Shown: positions 28,161 through 36,839, numbered from the stretch's first letter. The stretch is DNA of 56,399 nt from Eubacterium sp. (GCA_017459675.1 JAFUCM010000014.1:1-56399), one strand, 5' to 3'. Notes: a model not told the origin generated them from the letters alone. A program made the numbers and translations.

Positions 28161-28823
28161 CTAAGTATCAGCCTCTTCACCCATCCTCGCTGTACCTCCT
28201 GCGTTGTCGCGCAGGTATCTGTAAGGAACCACCGATGCAAACGCGGTCACGAGCGGCAGTGCATACCCGATGTATGACGGAACACCTCCTTCTGAAACCA
28301 GCAGATTATAGAGTCCGTGAAACATCACGGATAGTGACAGCGCCCCGAATATTCCCGGGAACGACATCTCACGGAACCGTCTGATCATTACCAGACCCAA
28401 CGCCAGCATCAGCACACTGACAATGTGCATCACACCGACAGCCAGTCCCCGGATCATGATGTACGACAGTCTGCCGGCACCGAACGACAGAATGTAACAG
28501 CAGTTCTCAAACGTGGCAAACCCGCTTCCAATCCCGATCGCAGCAAGAAAAAAGTCCTTCTCCGCCGGAAGAAACAGCAGAATATACAGAAGCAGCGGAA
28601 AGAATTTCATGAGCTCCTCCACTACCGGAGACAGATATACCTTCGTCTCATCGCCCATGCCGGCAAGCATCCCGAGATAGCTGCCAAGATACGCGGACAC
28701 CAGACAGACCGCCATTCCAAGCAGAAAAGCAACTACAAATCTCCTGACACTGCCCCTGACAAAATACAGTACCGTCAGGAACGGAACCGCAATGCACAAC
28801 AGAATATTCTCCGCGTAAATCAT
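28161..28823 (-). CDS. PrsW-like intramembrane protease
   Basis: 220 residues from the ATG at 28823, which overlaps the stop of the upstream gene as ATGA; a GTG at 28832 is an alternative start. The protein has seven to eight hydrophobic segments. It carries the motif set of PrsW glutamic-type intramembrane proteases: an EE pair in SPVVEELMKFFP, FATFENCCY with a buried Glu, MHIVSVLMLALG and FHGLYNLLV. In Bacillus, PrsW cuts the anti-sigma factor RsiW at site 1 to release SigW. Here the gene is last in an apparent operon with an ECF-type sigma factor and a polytopic membrane protein, so a comparable role in regulated proteolysis is likely but not shown. Confidence 0.82.
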   Translation of the reverse strand: MIYAENILLCIAVPFLTVLYFVRGSVRRFVVAFLLGMAVCLVSAYLGSYLGMLAGMGDETKVYLSPVVEELMKFFPLLLYILLFLPAEKDFFLAAIGIGSGFATFENCCYILSFGAGRLSYIMIRGLAVGVMHIVSVLMLALGLVMIRRFREMSFPGIFGALSLSVMFHGLYNLLVSEGGVPSYIGYALPLVTAFASVVPYRYLRDNAGGTARMGEEADT

Positions 28824-29611
28824 GATTCCCACACCTTCTTTCCAAAAGCATCCAGCATGAATAAAAAGATGATTGTAGTGAAAAGACCGGTCAGTTCATA
28901 AATCGGCTCCGCACTCATGTACAGACTCACTACAGTCCAGCCGAACGCCGCAAAAGACAGCGTGAACCCGGTATCGATATTCCGGTCCCGCAGGATTGCC
29001 CTGATCATCTTATAAAAGAAAAACAGAATTAACACATACATGATCACATAACAGAACACATCAACCGGTTTTTTCATTTTCTCCGGAAGAAAGAAAATCA
29101 GTCCCTGCAGGATCACCAGGCAGTAGCTGCCGGTCAAAAGACCCGCCCACTCCCTGCGCGAGAGGGCTTCTGTCTGCTTCAGTGAGCATACGGAAGCACA
29201 AAGAAAGAATCCAAAAATGATCCCTCCCGCAATATCCTGCAGCCACTCGCCTGACCAGCCGATCCAGAGCGCAATATTTGCCGCAGTGAATATGCCTGTC
29301 AGCACAATTTCTCTGACTGCTCCGTCAAAGATATTCTGAAATGCAAAAATAAGAACCGACGCAAACAGCAGGAAACTTGCGCTTTCCCCGAATTCGTTGG
29401 CCGCAAATGGCATTCTCTCACCCGGATTAATAAAACTGTAGGCAAGCCAGTACATATCACTCATCACAAAGCTGATACATCCAAACGTAAAATAAGCAGC
29501 GAGCATGGGCCGGCTGCTTTTTCTGACCAGCGAGATCGAGCGTACTATCATTCCCATTACCACGACGATCTGTATGAAAATATTGATTCTGTTGAGATAT
29601 TCAACCGGCAT
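28820..29611 (-). CDS. Polytopic membrane protein of unknown function
   Basis: 263 residues with about eight or nine hydrophobic helices spread over the whole length and only short loops; no signal peptide or enzyme motif is seen. GGAG precedes the ATG by 5 nt. The gene starts 20 nt after the sigma factor gene and overlaps the PrsW-like gene by 4 nt, so all three are translated from one message. It lacks the HxxxCxxC zinc motif and single helix of usual RsiW-type anti-sigma factors. It could be a sensor or an atypical anti-sigma protein; that is inference from position. Confidence 0.75.
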   Translation of the reverse strand: MPVEYLNRINIFIQIVVVMGMIVRSISLVRKSSRPMLAAYFTFGCISFVMSDMYWLAYSFINPGERMPFAANEFGESASFLLFASVLIFAFQNIFDGAVREIVLTGIFTAANIALWIGWSGEWLQDIAGGIIFGFFLCASVCSLKQTEALSRREWAGLLTGSYCLVILQGLIFFLPEKMKKPVDVFCYVIMYVLILFFFYKMIRAILRDRNIDTGFTLSFAAFGWTVVSLYMSAEPIYELTGLFTTIIFLFMLDAFGKKVWES

Positions 29612-29631
29612 GACAGCTCCGTTCTGTTTAT

Positions 29632-30219
29632 CTATGGTTGTCCGTAATCAAATCCAATCCGCTCAAGTTCATTTCTGAGCGCCTGCTTTCCCCTCCCGGC
29701 GAGATGATACATCTGCTTTTTGCTCTTATGCATAATCACTCCGGCCTCTTCATAGCTCATCTGTGCAAAATACAGAAGATACAGGACATCCCTGTATTCC
29801 GTATGAAGTTTCTCCATGGCCTCATAAAGCTGCCGCTTCTGCTCCTCTTTCAGCAGTTCTGTTTCCGGGCCGTTAAACACTGCATCGGATGATTCGGCAC
29901 CCTCCCCGGGAGGTTCAGACCGGTATTTTTCTGTAAGATTCAGCTCCCGCCGTTTTTTTCGATTATGTTTCAGTGCAAGCTTCCGCCCGATTGCAAACAG
30001 CCATGTTTTAAAGCTGCTCCTTTTTGCCGTCCAGGATTTTTTCAGTGCGATCGCGACAAAGCTGTCCATCATCAGATCTTCCGCATCTTCCATGGTATCC
30101 ACATAACCGCGCAGAAAAAGCGTCAGACTGCTGCCGTAGCGGTCCAGCAGCTCTCCAAGTGCCTCTTTATCTTCATCAGCCAGAAAGCGGCTGTATAATT
30201 CTTCGTCTGTTTCATGCAT
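29632..30219 (-). CDS. ECF-type RNA polymerase sigma factor
   Basis: 195 residues from the ATG at 30219 (MHETDEELYS), chosen because GGGGGAAG lies 6-7 nt upstream; an in-frame extension to 30420 is upstream sequence. Region 2 spans residues about 5-95 (AEDLMMDSFV, then FKTWLFAIGRKLALKHNRKK, the typical basic end). Region 4 is near residues 140-190 (YRDVLYLLYFAQMSYEEAGV and a helix-turn-helix KSKKQMYHLAGRGKQALR). The linker is acidic. There is no sigma region 1 or 3. It heads the operon with the membrane protein and the PrsW-like protease. Confidence 0.88.
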   Translation of the reverse strand: MHETDEELYSRFLADEDKEALGELLDRYGSSLTLFLRGYVDTMEDAEDLMMDSFVAIALKKSWTAKRSSFKTWLFAIGRKLALKHNRKKRRELNLTEKYRSEPPGEGAESSDAVFNGPETELLKEEQKRQLYEAMEKLHTEYRDVLYLLYFAQMSYEEAGVIMHKSKKQMYHLAGRGKQALRNELERIGFDYGQP

Positions 30220-30244
30220 AACCGTCTTCCCCCGCCTTTGTTTT

Positions 30245-30280
30245 CTATATGATTGTATCATATTATCGTGCAGAATAAAT
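30245..30280 (-). promoter_or_regulatory. Putative extended -10 promoter of the sigma factor operon
   Basis: On the minus strand TACAAT (30257-30252) is preceded by TGA, giving an extended -10 of the form TGnTACAAT. The -35 region 17 nt further upstream (TTTATT) is poor. The start site would lie about 25 nt before the sigma factor ATG. Confidence 0.4.
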
Positions 30281-30348
30281 GTCCTATCTGTAACCTTTCT
30301 GTTTGCTTTGTATCGATATTTGATCCGCTTCTGCCTTTCGATCATCCC

Positions 30349-30377
30349 TTGTATCTTTTTTCCCGTTACGTTATGAT
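30349..30377 (+). promoter_or_regulatory. Putative sigma-A promoter of the mtnA-deoD-murG group
   Basis: TTGTAT (30349-30354) and TATGAT (30372-30377) are separated by 17 nt, about 80 nt before the mtnA start. It is back to back with the promoter candidate of the sigma factor operon. Confidence 0.5.
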
Positions 30378-30455
30378 AGAACATGACAAAAAGCAGCAGA
30401 ATCTTGTCACCAAAACACACACAGATGATTATATATATCAGGAAGGAACCCGCAA

Positions 30456-31529
30456 ATGACTTCAGACAAACTCAAACAGGTAACCCACATTGACAATGTG
30501 CGTCTCTCAGATGACGGCTGCTCGGTCATTATCATTGACCAGACCCGGCTGCCGAATCACGTGGAATACATCTCGCTGCACACTGCGCAGGAGATCTGGG
30601 ACGCAATCCATCTGCTGAAGGTGCGCGGCGCGCCGGCGATCGGCATCGCTGCCGGTTATGGCATCTATGTACTTGCCCGGCAGATCGAAACCGACAATTA
30701 TGAAACATTCCTGACCGAATTCCACAGGCAGGCGGAATATCTTAATTCCTCCCGTCCGACTGCGGTCAACCTGAGCTGGGCACTGCGCCGCATGGAACAG
30801 GTTGTAAAAGACAATGCTTCTCTTTCCGTGCCGGAAATTCTGGATCTGCTCGGCAAAGAATGCCGCACAATCCACGAAGAAGACATCGCGATGTGCCGCG
30901 CAATCTCAGAATACGGTCTGTCGCTCTTAAAAGACGGCGACGGCGTGCTGACACACTGCAACGCCGGCCCGCTCGCGACATCCCGCTATGGAACCGGACA
31001 GGGACCGCTCTTTCTTGCAGCTGAAAAGGGTATGAACATCAAAGTGTTTGCAGATGAGACCCGGCCGCTCCTGCAGGGTGCGCGCCTGACCTCCTATGAA
31101 CTGCATAACGCAGGTGTCGATGTCACGCTGATCTGCGACAACATGGCAAGCATCGTCATGAAGAATGGCTGGGTGCAGGCCTGCATGGTCGGCTGTGACC
31201 GTGTCGCGGCAAACGGAGATGCAGCCAACAAGATCGGCACCAGCGGCGTCGCCATTCTGGCAAAACACTATGGTATCCCTTTCTACGTGCTCGGCCCGAC
31301 GTCCACGATCGACATGAACTGCCCGACCGGTGATGACATCAAGATCGAGCAGCGCAATCCGGACGAGATCAAGGAAATGTTCTACGCAGAACCTGTCGCT
31401 CTCAAAGACGTCAAGTGCTACAATCCGTCATTCGACGTCACCGATCACGAACTGATCACAGCCATTATCACCGACAAAGGAATCTGCCGGCCGCCGTACA
31501 CGGAGAGTCTGGCGAAGTTATTCGAATAA
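30456..31529 (+). CDS. mtnA: S-methyl-5-thioribose-1-phosphate isomerase (MtnA family)
   Basis: 357 residues, the usual length. It converts aldose 1-phosphates such as methylthioribose 1-phosphate to the ketose in methionine salvage; some family members act on 5-deoxyribose 1-phosphate or ribose bisphosphate. Family motifs are [14 protein letters not shown] (57-69), [17 protein letters not shown] with the catalytic Cys168, [16 protein letters not shown] (201-215) and [18 protein letters not shown] with the catalytic Asp248. AGGAAGGA precedes the start. It is followed 41 nt later by a DeoD-type purine nucleoside phosphorylase, which makes pentose 1-phosphates, so the two could act in series. 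Confidence 0.9.
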   Translation: MTSDKLKQVTHIDNVRLSDDGCSVIIIDQTRLPNHVEYISLHTAQEIWDAIHLLKVRGAPAIGIAAGYGIYVLARQIETDNYETFLTEFHRQAEYLNSSRPTAVNLSWALRRMEQVVKDNASLSVPEILDLLGKECRTIHEEDIAMCRAISEYGLSLLKDGDGVLTHCNAGPLATSRYGTGQGPLFLAAEKGMNIKVFADETRPLLQGARLTSYELHNAGVDVTLICDNMASIVMKNGWVQACMVGCDRVAANGDAANKIGTSGVAILAKHYGIPFYVLGPTSTIDMNCPTGDDIKIEQRNPDEIKEMFYAEPVALKDVKCYNPSFDVTDHELITAIITDKGICRPPYTESLAKLFE

Positions 31530-31570
31530 TCACCACACTTTATACGCTACTGGCAGAAAGGAGTTATCAA

Positions 31571-32302
31571 ATGTCTGTAATTACATCCATCACCGGCTGC
31601 ATCAAAGCCGAAAAAGACAACGTCGCAAAAGTAGTCCTGTTCCCGGGCGATCCGCTTCGCGCAAAATACATCGCCGAGAACTTTCTGGAGGATGCCATCC
31701 TGTTCAATGACGTCCGCAACATGCTTGGCTACACCGGCACCTACAGGGGCCGCCGCATTTCTGTCATGGGAAGCGGCATGGGCATTCCGTCCGCGTGCCT
31801 GTATGCGACAGATCTCTACAACCAGTTTGACGTCGAGACCATCATCCGCGTCGGTTCCACCGGTGCGCTGACTGACAACATCAACCTCAAAGACGTCATC
31901 GTAGCCATGAGCGCTTCCACAAACTCTGACTTTGCGTCTCAGTATGATTTTCCGGCACATCTGGCGCCGACAGCTGACTGGGGCCTCCTGAAGACAGCAG
32001 TTGACGCCGGCGAAGCCATGAACATTCCGGTGAAAGTCGGCCCGGTTCTCTCGACCGACACCTTCATCAACGCAATTCCGAATGTCAATGAAAAATGGAG
32101 AAACATGGGACATCTGTGCGTCGAAATGGAGACCGCCGGTCTCTATGCCCTGTCCATGGCATGGCACAAGAAGGCACTGGCCATTCTCTCCGTCTCTGAC
32201 CACATCTTCAAGGGAGAATTCCTGACACCGGAAGAGATCCGCGACGGCTTCACAGATATGATGAAGATTGCACTGGAGACAGCGTGGGCTTACGCTGAAT
32301 AA
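31571..32302 (+). CDS. deoD: Purine nucleoside phosphorylase, DeoD type
   Basis: 243 residues from the ATG at 31571 with AAAGGAG 7 nt upstream; the frame extends upstream but overlaps mtnA. It phosphorolyses purine (deoxy)nucleosides to base plus (deoxy)ribose 1-phosphate in the cytoplasm as a hexamer. Diagnostic parts are LFPGDPLRAKYIAENF (phosphate-binding loop), RVGSTGAL, LCVEMETAGLYALS (substrate Glu/Met) and SVSDHI with the catalytic Asp that distinguishes the DeoD group. It lies between mtnA and murG, 41 and 36 nt apart. Confidence 0.93.
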   Translation: MSVITSITGCIKAEKDNVAKVVLFPGDPLRAKYIAENFLEDAILFNDVRNMLGYTGTYRGRRISVMGSGMGIPSACLYATDLYNQFDVETIIRVGSTGALTDNINLKDVIVAMSASTNSDFASQYDFPAHLAPTADWGLLKTAVDAGEAMNIPVKVGPVLSTDTFINAIPNVNEKWRNMGHLCVEMETAGLYALSMAWHKKALAILSVSDHIFKGEFLTPEEIRDGFTDMMKIALETAWAYAE

Positions 32303-32338
32303 ATTGGGGTTTGTCGAGTTCGACAATGGAGAAATGCT

Positions 32339-33403
32339 ATGAAAAAAATCGTACTGACCGGTGGGGGAACCGCCGGCCATGTCACGCCGAACATCGCCCT
32401 GCTTCCTGCTCTGAAGGAGGCAGGCTATGAAGTACATTATATTGGCTCCCATGACGGAATTGAAAAGGAATTGATTGAGCGCGCAGGCATTCCGTATTAC
32501 GGGATTTCCTCGGGCAAACTCCGCCGCTATGTGGATCTGAAAAATCTTTCTGATCCGTTTCGTGTCCTCAAGGGAATCGGTGATGCACGCAAAGTGCTGA
32601 AAAAGCTGAAACCGGACATTGTCTTTTCCAAAGGCGGATTTGTTGCAGTCCCGGTGGTTCTCGCCGCACGCAGGCTGAAGATCCCGGCCATCATCCACGA
32701 ATCTGATATGACGCCGGGTCTGGCCAACCGGATCTGCATTCCGAATGCGGTCAAGGTCTGCTGCAATTTCCCGGAAACGCTGCAGAATCTTCCGGCTGAC
32801 AAGGCGGTCCTCACGGGTTCGCCGATCCGCAGCGAACTGCTCTCGGGCGACGCCCTGAAGGCCCGCGCTTTCTGCGGCTTCACCGATGACAAGCCTGTCA
32901 TTCTGATGATCGGCGGCAGTCTCGGTGCCGTCGCCGTCAATGAATGCCTGCGCGAAGCGCTCCCGACACTGCTGAAACGGTATAATGTCGTGCACCTGTG
33001 CGGCAAGGGCAACCTTGATCAGACACTGGGAAGCGTCCCGGGCTATGTGCAGTATGAGTATATCAGCAAGGAACTGCCGGATCTCTTTGCACTCGCAGAC
33101 ATCGTGCTGTCCCGCGCGGGTGCAAATGCGATCTGTGAGCTGCAGGCGCTTGCAAAGCCGAATCTTCTGATCCCGCTTCCGGCAGAAGCCAGCCGCGGCG
33201 ACCAGCTGCTGAATGCCGCTTCATTTGAGAAGCAGGGCTACAGCATGGTGCTGCAGCAGTCAGAGATGAACCGCACATCGCTTGTGGAGGCACTGGACAA
33301 GCTGTACGAAAACCGCGGACAGTACATCAGAGCCATGCAAAAGAGCGAGCAGGCTGATGCCGTGCGCACAATTGTCGGCCTGATCGAGCAGTACAAAAAG
33401 TAA
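32339..33403 (+). CDS. murG: UDP-GlcNAc:lipid I N-acetylglucosaminyltransferase
   Basis: 354 residues, the normal size. MurG adds GlcNAc to undecaprenyl-pyrophosphoryl-MurNAc-pentapeptide at the inner face of the membrane to make lipid II. The N-terminal Gly-rich loop GGGTAGHVTPNIALLPAL (residues 8-25), HESDMTPGLANR (about 120-131), MIGGSLGAVAVNE (about 197-209) and LSRAGANAICEL (about 258-269) are family signatures of this GT-B fold enzyme. It stands apart from any division cluster, at the end of the nucleoside salvage group, and is closed by a strong terminator. Confidence 0.93.
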   Translation: MKKIVLTGGGTAGHVTPNIALLPALKEAGYEVHYIGSHDGIEKELIERAGIPYYGISSGKLRRYVDLKNLSDPFRVLKGIGDARKVLKKLKPDIVFSKGGFVAVPVVLAARRLKIPAIIHESDMTPGLANRICIPNAVKVCCNFPETLQNLPADKAVLTGSPIRSELLSGDALKARAFCGFTDDKPVILMIGGSLGAVAVNECLREALPTLLKRYNVVHLCGKGNLDQTLGSVPGYVQYEYISKELPDLFALADIVLSRAGANAICELQALAKPNLLIPLPAEASRGDQLLNAASFEKQGYSMVLQQSEMNRTSLVEALDKLYENRGQYIRAMQKSEQADAVRTIVGLIEQYKK

Positions 33404-33425
33404 AACAACGTTGAATCTGAAACCC

Positions 33426-33469
33426 AAAAAACGGCCGCACCCGGTATTTACCGGTGCGGCCGCCCTTTT
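33426..33469. terminator. Bidirectional Rho-independent terminator between murG and pgi
   Basis: CGGCCGCACC...GGTGCGGCCG forms a near-perfect 13-bp stem around ATTT (33432-33462). An A run precedes it and CCCTTTTATTT follows, giving U tracts in both directions for the converging murG and pgi transcripts. Confidence 0.9.
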
Positions 33470-33475
33470 ATTTCA

Positions 33476-35059
33476 TCAGATCTCCAGCAGGTCACTGAAT
33501 GCCTTCAGCGCGCCGTCTGTCTCATGTGCCAGAACCCGTTTTGCCAGCAGCTTGCCGAGCTGTACGCCTTCCTGGTCAAAGCTGTTGACGTTCCACAGGA
33601 ATCCCTGGAACATGATCTTATTCTCAAAGTGTGCCAGCAGTGCACCGAGGGATTCCGGATTGAGCTGCTCACCTGTGATCAGGCTGGACGGACGTCCGCC
33701 TGCAAAATACTTGTTCGGATCTTCATCATCTTTTCCGCACGCGAACGCCATGATCTGCGCCACGACATTTGCGCAGAGCTTCTGCTGGCTGGTGCTGCCC
33801 TGGATGTCAACATCCATGCCTGCCTGATTCTGCTTAAATCCGACGAACTGCAGCGGAACAATGTTGGTTCCCTGGTGGAGCAGCTGGTAGAAGGAATGCT
33901 GTCCGTTGGTTCCCGGCTCACCGAAAATAACCGGACCTGTCACATAATTCACCGGCTCGCCGAAGCGGTTGACGGATTTGCCGTTGGACTCCATGTCGAG
34001 CTGCTGCAGATGTGCCGGGAAGCGGGCAAGCGCCTGTGAATACGGCAGAACTGCGGTGCAGAGATAACCCTGTACATTGCGCTCGTAAACGCCGATCAGC
34101 GCGTCCATCATTGCGGCATTCTGCATCGGATCCGGATTCTTTGCCAGTTCATCAGCAGCTGCTGCGCCGTCCATGATTCTCGCGAAAATGTCCGGTCCGA
34201 ATGCAAGGGAAAGCACAACTGCGCCGACGCAGGATGAAGAGGAATAACGTCCGCCGATATAGTCATCCATGAAGAAAGCTGCGCGGTAGTCCGTGCTGGA
34301 TGCGAGCGGCGAAGTCTCACTGGTAACTGCAAGCATATGCTGTGCCGGGTCAACGCCTGCATTCTTAAGTGCTTCGCGGACAAAGGATTCATTTGTCAGC
34401 GTCTCAAGCGTCGTGCCTGATTTGGATACAACGATAAACAGAGAATGCGGAATGTCAACGCTTTTGAGAACTGCCGCCGCATCATCCGGATCAACGTTGC
34501 TGATAAAACGCGCTTCCATCTTGAGCGCATCGTTCTGTTTTGCCCAGTTCTCCAGTGCAATATAGATCGCGCGCGGTCCCAGATCGCTTCCGCCGATACC
34601 GATCTGCACGACGGTTGTAAACGGCTCGCCGGCCGCATTGGTGATCTCGCCTGCATGAACCGCATTTGCAAAATCAGCGGCCTTCTTCTGCTGGGAGACA
34701 TAGAATTCTCGCTTGTTGACGCCGTCCGCCATGACATCTTTGCCAAGCTGGCCGCGGCAGAGCTGGTGCAAAACCAGGCGTTTCTCACCGGTATTGATCA
34801 CGGCACCGTTATACAATTCTTCGTATTTCTCTGTCAGCTGTGCTTCCTCTGCCAGTTCCTTCAGGACTGCGAGCACATTATCGTCCACTTCCTTCGCTGC
34901 AAAATTATAATTCAGACCGCAGGCCATCGGCACGGTGTATTTTGCGACACGTGCAGCGCCGTTCTCGCCGGTCATCTCCTTAACGAGATCAACCGTTCCC
35001 TTCAGGGCAAGAAACTTATCATAGACAGCCAGCGTATCCAGATTTTTCCATGAAACCAT
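33476..35059 (-). CDS. pgi: Glucose-6-phosphate isomerase
   Basis: 527 residues from ATG 35059 (MVSWKN), chosen for AGGAGG 10 nt upstream. It interconverts glucose 6-phosphate and fructose 6-phosphate. Both PGI signatures are present: DDYIGGRYSSSSCVGAVV and FGEPGTNGQHSFYQLLHQGT. The sugar-phosphate loop VVSKSGTTLETLTNE and the SIS-type fold are also visible. The gene is monocistronic, flanked by terminators on both sides. Confidence 0.95.
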   Translation of the reverse strand: MVSWKNLDTLAVYDKFLALKGTVDLVKEMTGENGAARVAKYTVPMACGLNYNFAAKEVDDNVLAVLKELAEEAQLTEKYEELYNGAVINTGEKRLVLHQLCRGQLGKDVMADGVNKREFYVSQQKKAADFANAVHAGEITNAAGEPFTTVVQIGIGGSDLGPRAIYIALENWAKQNDALKMEARFISNVDPDDAAAVLKSVDIPHSLFIVVSKSGTTLETLTNESFVREALKNAGVDPAQHMLAVTSETSPLASSTDYRAAFFMDDYIGGRYSSSSCVGAVVLSLAFGPDIFARIMDGAAAADELAKNPDPMQNAAMMDALIGVYERNVQGYLCTAVLPYSQALARFPAHLQQLDMESNGKSVNRFGEPVNYVTGPVIFGEPGTNGQHSFYQLLHQGTNIVPLQFVGFKQNQAGMDVDIQGSTSQQKLCANVVAQIMAFACGKDDEDPNKYFAGGRPSSLITGEQLNPESLGALLAHFENKIMFQGFLWNVNSFDQEGVQLGKLLAKRVLAHETDGALKAFSDLLEI

Positions 35060-35117
35060 AACGTAAAATCCTCCTACAGTAAAGTTCACATCGATCGGGT
35101 TTTGCTTTTAAACCTCC

Positions 35118-35130
35118 ATTTACTACTATA
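35118..35130 (-). promoter_or_regulatory. Putative extended -10 promoter of pgi
   Basis: On the minus strand TGGTATAGT (TATAGT at 35130-35125) matches an extended -10. The -35 region 17 nt away (TTTTAG) is weak. The leader would be about 60 nt. Confidence 0.45.
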
Positions 35131-35195
35131 CCACGTTCTAGTATTTCCTAAAAGATTACAAAAGTATTTTTTATACAACTGCAGTTGGACATAAG

Positions 35196-35241
35196 TAAAA
35201 ATGCCGGCATTCGCAGAATCAATTCCGCGAAGCCGGTATTT
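35196..35241 (-). terminator. Rho-independent terminator of the NhaC gene
   Basis: ACCGGCTTCGC and GCGAATGCCGGC pair around a short loop on the minus strand and are followed by ATTTTTACTT. The element lies 25 nt after the antiporter stop codon; on the plus strand an AT-rich flank makes weak bidirectional action possible. Confidence 0.75.
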
Positions 35242-35264
35242 TACAAACAACAATTCATCATGAT

Positions 35265-36632
35265 TTACATGATAAACCCAAACACCAGATATAAAACCAC
35301 CGCGCCGCCGGCTGCGATCATGACATACGGAAGCTGCGAGACCGCGTGCTCCATATTGTCGATTCCGGCAGCACTGGAGGAAAGAATCGTCGCATCGGTG
35401 TAGAAGCAGGCGTGGCTCCCGAACGCACCGCCGGAAATAATCGCCGCCATGGTAAGCACCGCGTTGCCGCCGATCGCCGCGCACATGGGGATCAGAATCG
35501 GAATCACAACCGCGCTCATGCCCCAGTTGGATCCTGTGACAAATGCAAGTGCCGCGAGCAGGACAAAGGAAATGGCCGGAAACAGCGCCGGCGTCAGCAG
35601 CGGCTTCGCCAGTTCAATCAGATATTCCGTCAGATGCAGTTCGCCGCAGACATGCGCCAGGGAAAATGCACCGACCAGCATAAAGAAAACAGTCAGCATT
35701 TCGCCGAATCCCTGGATCATATGCTCGGTGAATACTTCCATCGTCATGCGGCGGAACGGTACATAGAGGACCACGCAGAGTGCGAGTGTCACGATAACTG
35801 CCAGAAGCAGATCGCCTGTCGCAATCGCAATACCGACCAGCACGAGAATCGGGATCAGAAAATCCCGCAGCCGGCCGTTCTGCATCTGCTCTTCGCCCTG
35901 CATGGGACCGCCGTGATTGTATTTTGCACTGTCGGCACTGTATACCTCTCCCGTTTTCTCCACACGGGAAAATGCGCGCTTCATGGCACCCAGCTTCGGG
36001 AATTTCCCGATCGTGAAAAGAAATACGATCAACAGCGCGAAAAAGGGATAAAAACAATAGGGAATCGCATGCACATATGCGTCCATGCCGGACGCGAACT
36101 GTGAAGAGATCAGATCATGCTGATAGAAAAGACCCGCAAAAAACACGGCCCAGGTGGAAAACGGCAGCAGCACACAGACCGGCGCGCCGGTGGAATCCAG
36201 CACAAACGCCAGCGATTCGCGCGGCAGCTTCCGCCTGTCATACAGATCCTTCGTACAGACGCCCACTGTGAGGACATTCAGATAATCATCCACAAAAATC
36301 AGAAGTCCCAGAAGAAATGACGCGAACATCGTGCGGTTCTGTGTTCTGCAGAACCGCGAGAGAATTCTGGAAAATCCGCCGGTCCCGCCCGCCGCCTGCA
36401 GAACGGCAATCAGACTGCCGAACAGGCCGCAGACCAGCCAGAGCCAGACATTGTCCGGATCACCGACAACTTCCTGCAGAATGCCGATCCATTCTCCCAG
36501 AAAACTGCCGCGGTAGAGGACAATGCTTCCGGCAAGAGATCCCAGAAGCAGGAATTCGATGCAGCGCTTTGTGATGACAGCGCCGGCAACGACAAATAGA
36601 ATGATGATTAATGCAATGAGACCGTCAGGCAT
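35265..36632 (-). CDS. Na+/H+ antiporter of the NhaC family
   Basis: 455 residues from ATG 36632 (MPDGLIALIIIL) with AAGGAAG about 7 nt upstream; the longer frame to 36788 runs into a palindromic element and is not used. It has about 11-12 membrane helices. NhaC-type features are FVDDYLNVLTVGVCTKDLYD (acidic residues in a helix), LDSTGAPVCVLLPFSTW, FVTGSNWGMSAVVIPILIP and GGAFGSHACFYTDATILSSS. It would exchange sodium for protons, or an organic substrate in related members. It is next to a sodium-coupled NSS transporter gene. Confidence 0.85.
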   Translation of the reverse strand: MPDGLIALIIILFVVAGAVITKRCIEFLLLGSLAGSIVLYRGSFLGEWIGILQEVVGDPDNVWLWLVCGLFGSLIAVLQAAGGTGGFSRILSRFCRTQNRTMFASFLLGLLIFVDDYLNVLTVGVCTKDLYDRRKLPRESLAFVLDSTGAPVCVLLPFSTWAVFFAGLFYQHDLISSQFASGMDAYVHAIPYCFYPFFALLIVFLFTIGKFPKLGAMKRAFSRVEKTGEVYSADSAKYNHGGPMQGEEQMQNGRLRDFLIPILVLVGIAIATGDLLLAVIVTLALCVVLYVPFRRMTMEVFTEHMIQGFGEMLTVFFMLVGAFSLAHVCGELHLTEYLIELAKPLLTPALFPAISFVLLAALAFVTGSNWGMSAVVIPILIPMCAAIGGNAVLTMAAIISGGAFGSHACFYTDATILSSSAAGIDNMEHAVSQLPYVMIAAGGAVVLYLVFGFIM

Positions 36633-36662
36633 GATGCTGCTTCCTTTCGTTCTCTTTTTTGT

Positions 36663-36813
36663 GCGGAATGTGCCGAACAACATTCCATCGCAGACACGCT
36701 CTCGCTCGCTCATCCTCGCAGCGGTACTATGCATCGCAGGGAGCCCCCTGCTCTGCAAGTACCGGCGGGATTCGAACGGTCTGCTCACGGAATTGTTGTT
36801 CGGTACATTCCGC
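36663..36813. repeat. Nested palindromic intergenic element (about 151 bp)
   Basis: Imperfect inverted repeats of 24-25 bp (left arm 36663-36686 starting GCGGAATGTGCCGAACAAC, right arm 36789-36813) enclose a second stem (CGGTACT 36722-36728 with AGTACCG 36758-36764) and an inner hairpin (TGCA..GCAGGG/CCCTGC..TGCA, 36730-36757). It lies between the NSS and NhaC genes and contains no gene. It may be a small non-autonomous mobile element or a structured mRNA spacer; no target-site duplication was confirmed. Confidence 0.65.
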
Positions 36814-36839
36814 GCCAGAGTTTCTGTAATAAACCGCCA

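Noticed and set aside
32305..32326. Short palindrome TTGTCGAGTTCGACAA between deoD and murG as a terminator or operator
   Set aside because: The stem has almost no loop and no U tract, and the genes are closely spaced; no function can be supported.
31547..32995. Minus-strand frame of 482 codons across deoD and murG
   Set aside because: It is antisense to two well-recognised enzymes and shows no motif of its own.
36758..36780. tRNA-like T-loop (TTCGAATCCCGCC on the minus strand) inside the palindromic element
   Set aside because: The flanking bases do not form a T stem and no acceptor, D or anticodon arm is present.
36633..36788. N-terminal extension of the NhaC protein up to 36788
   Set aside because: The extension is encoded by the palindromic element; a good ribosome binding site and a typical membrane N-terminus support the start at 36632.
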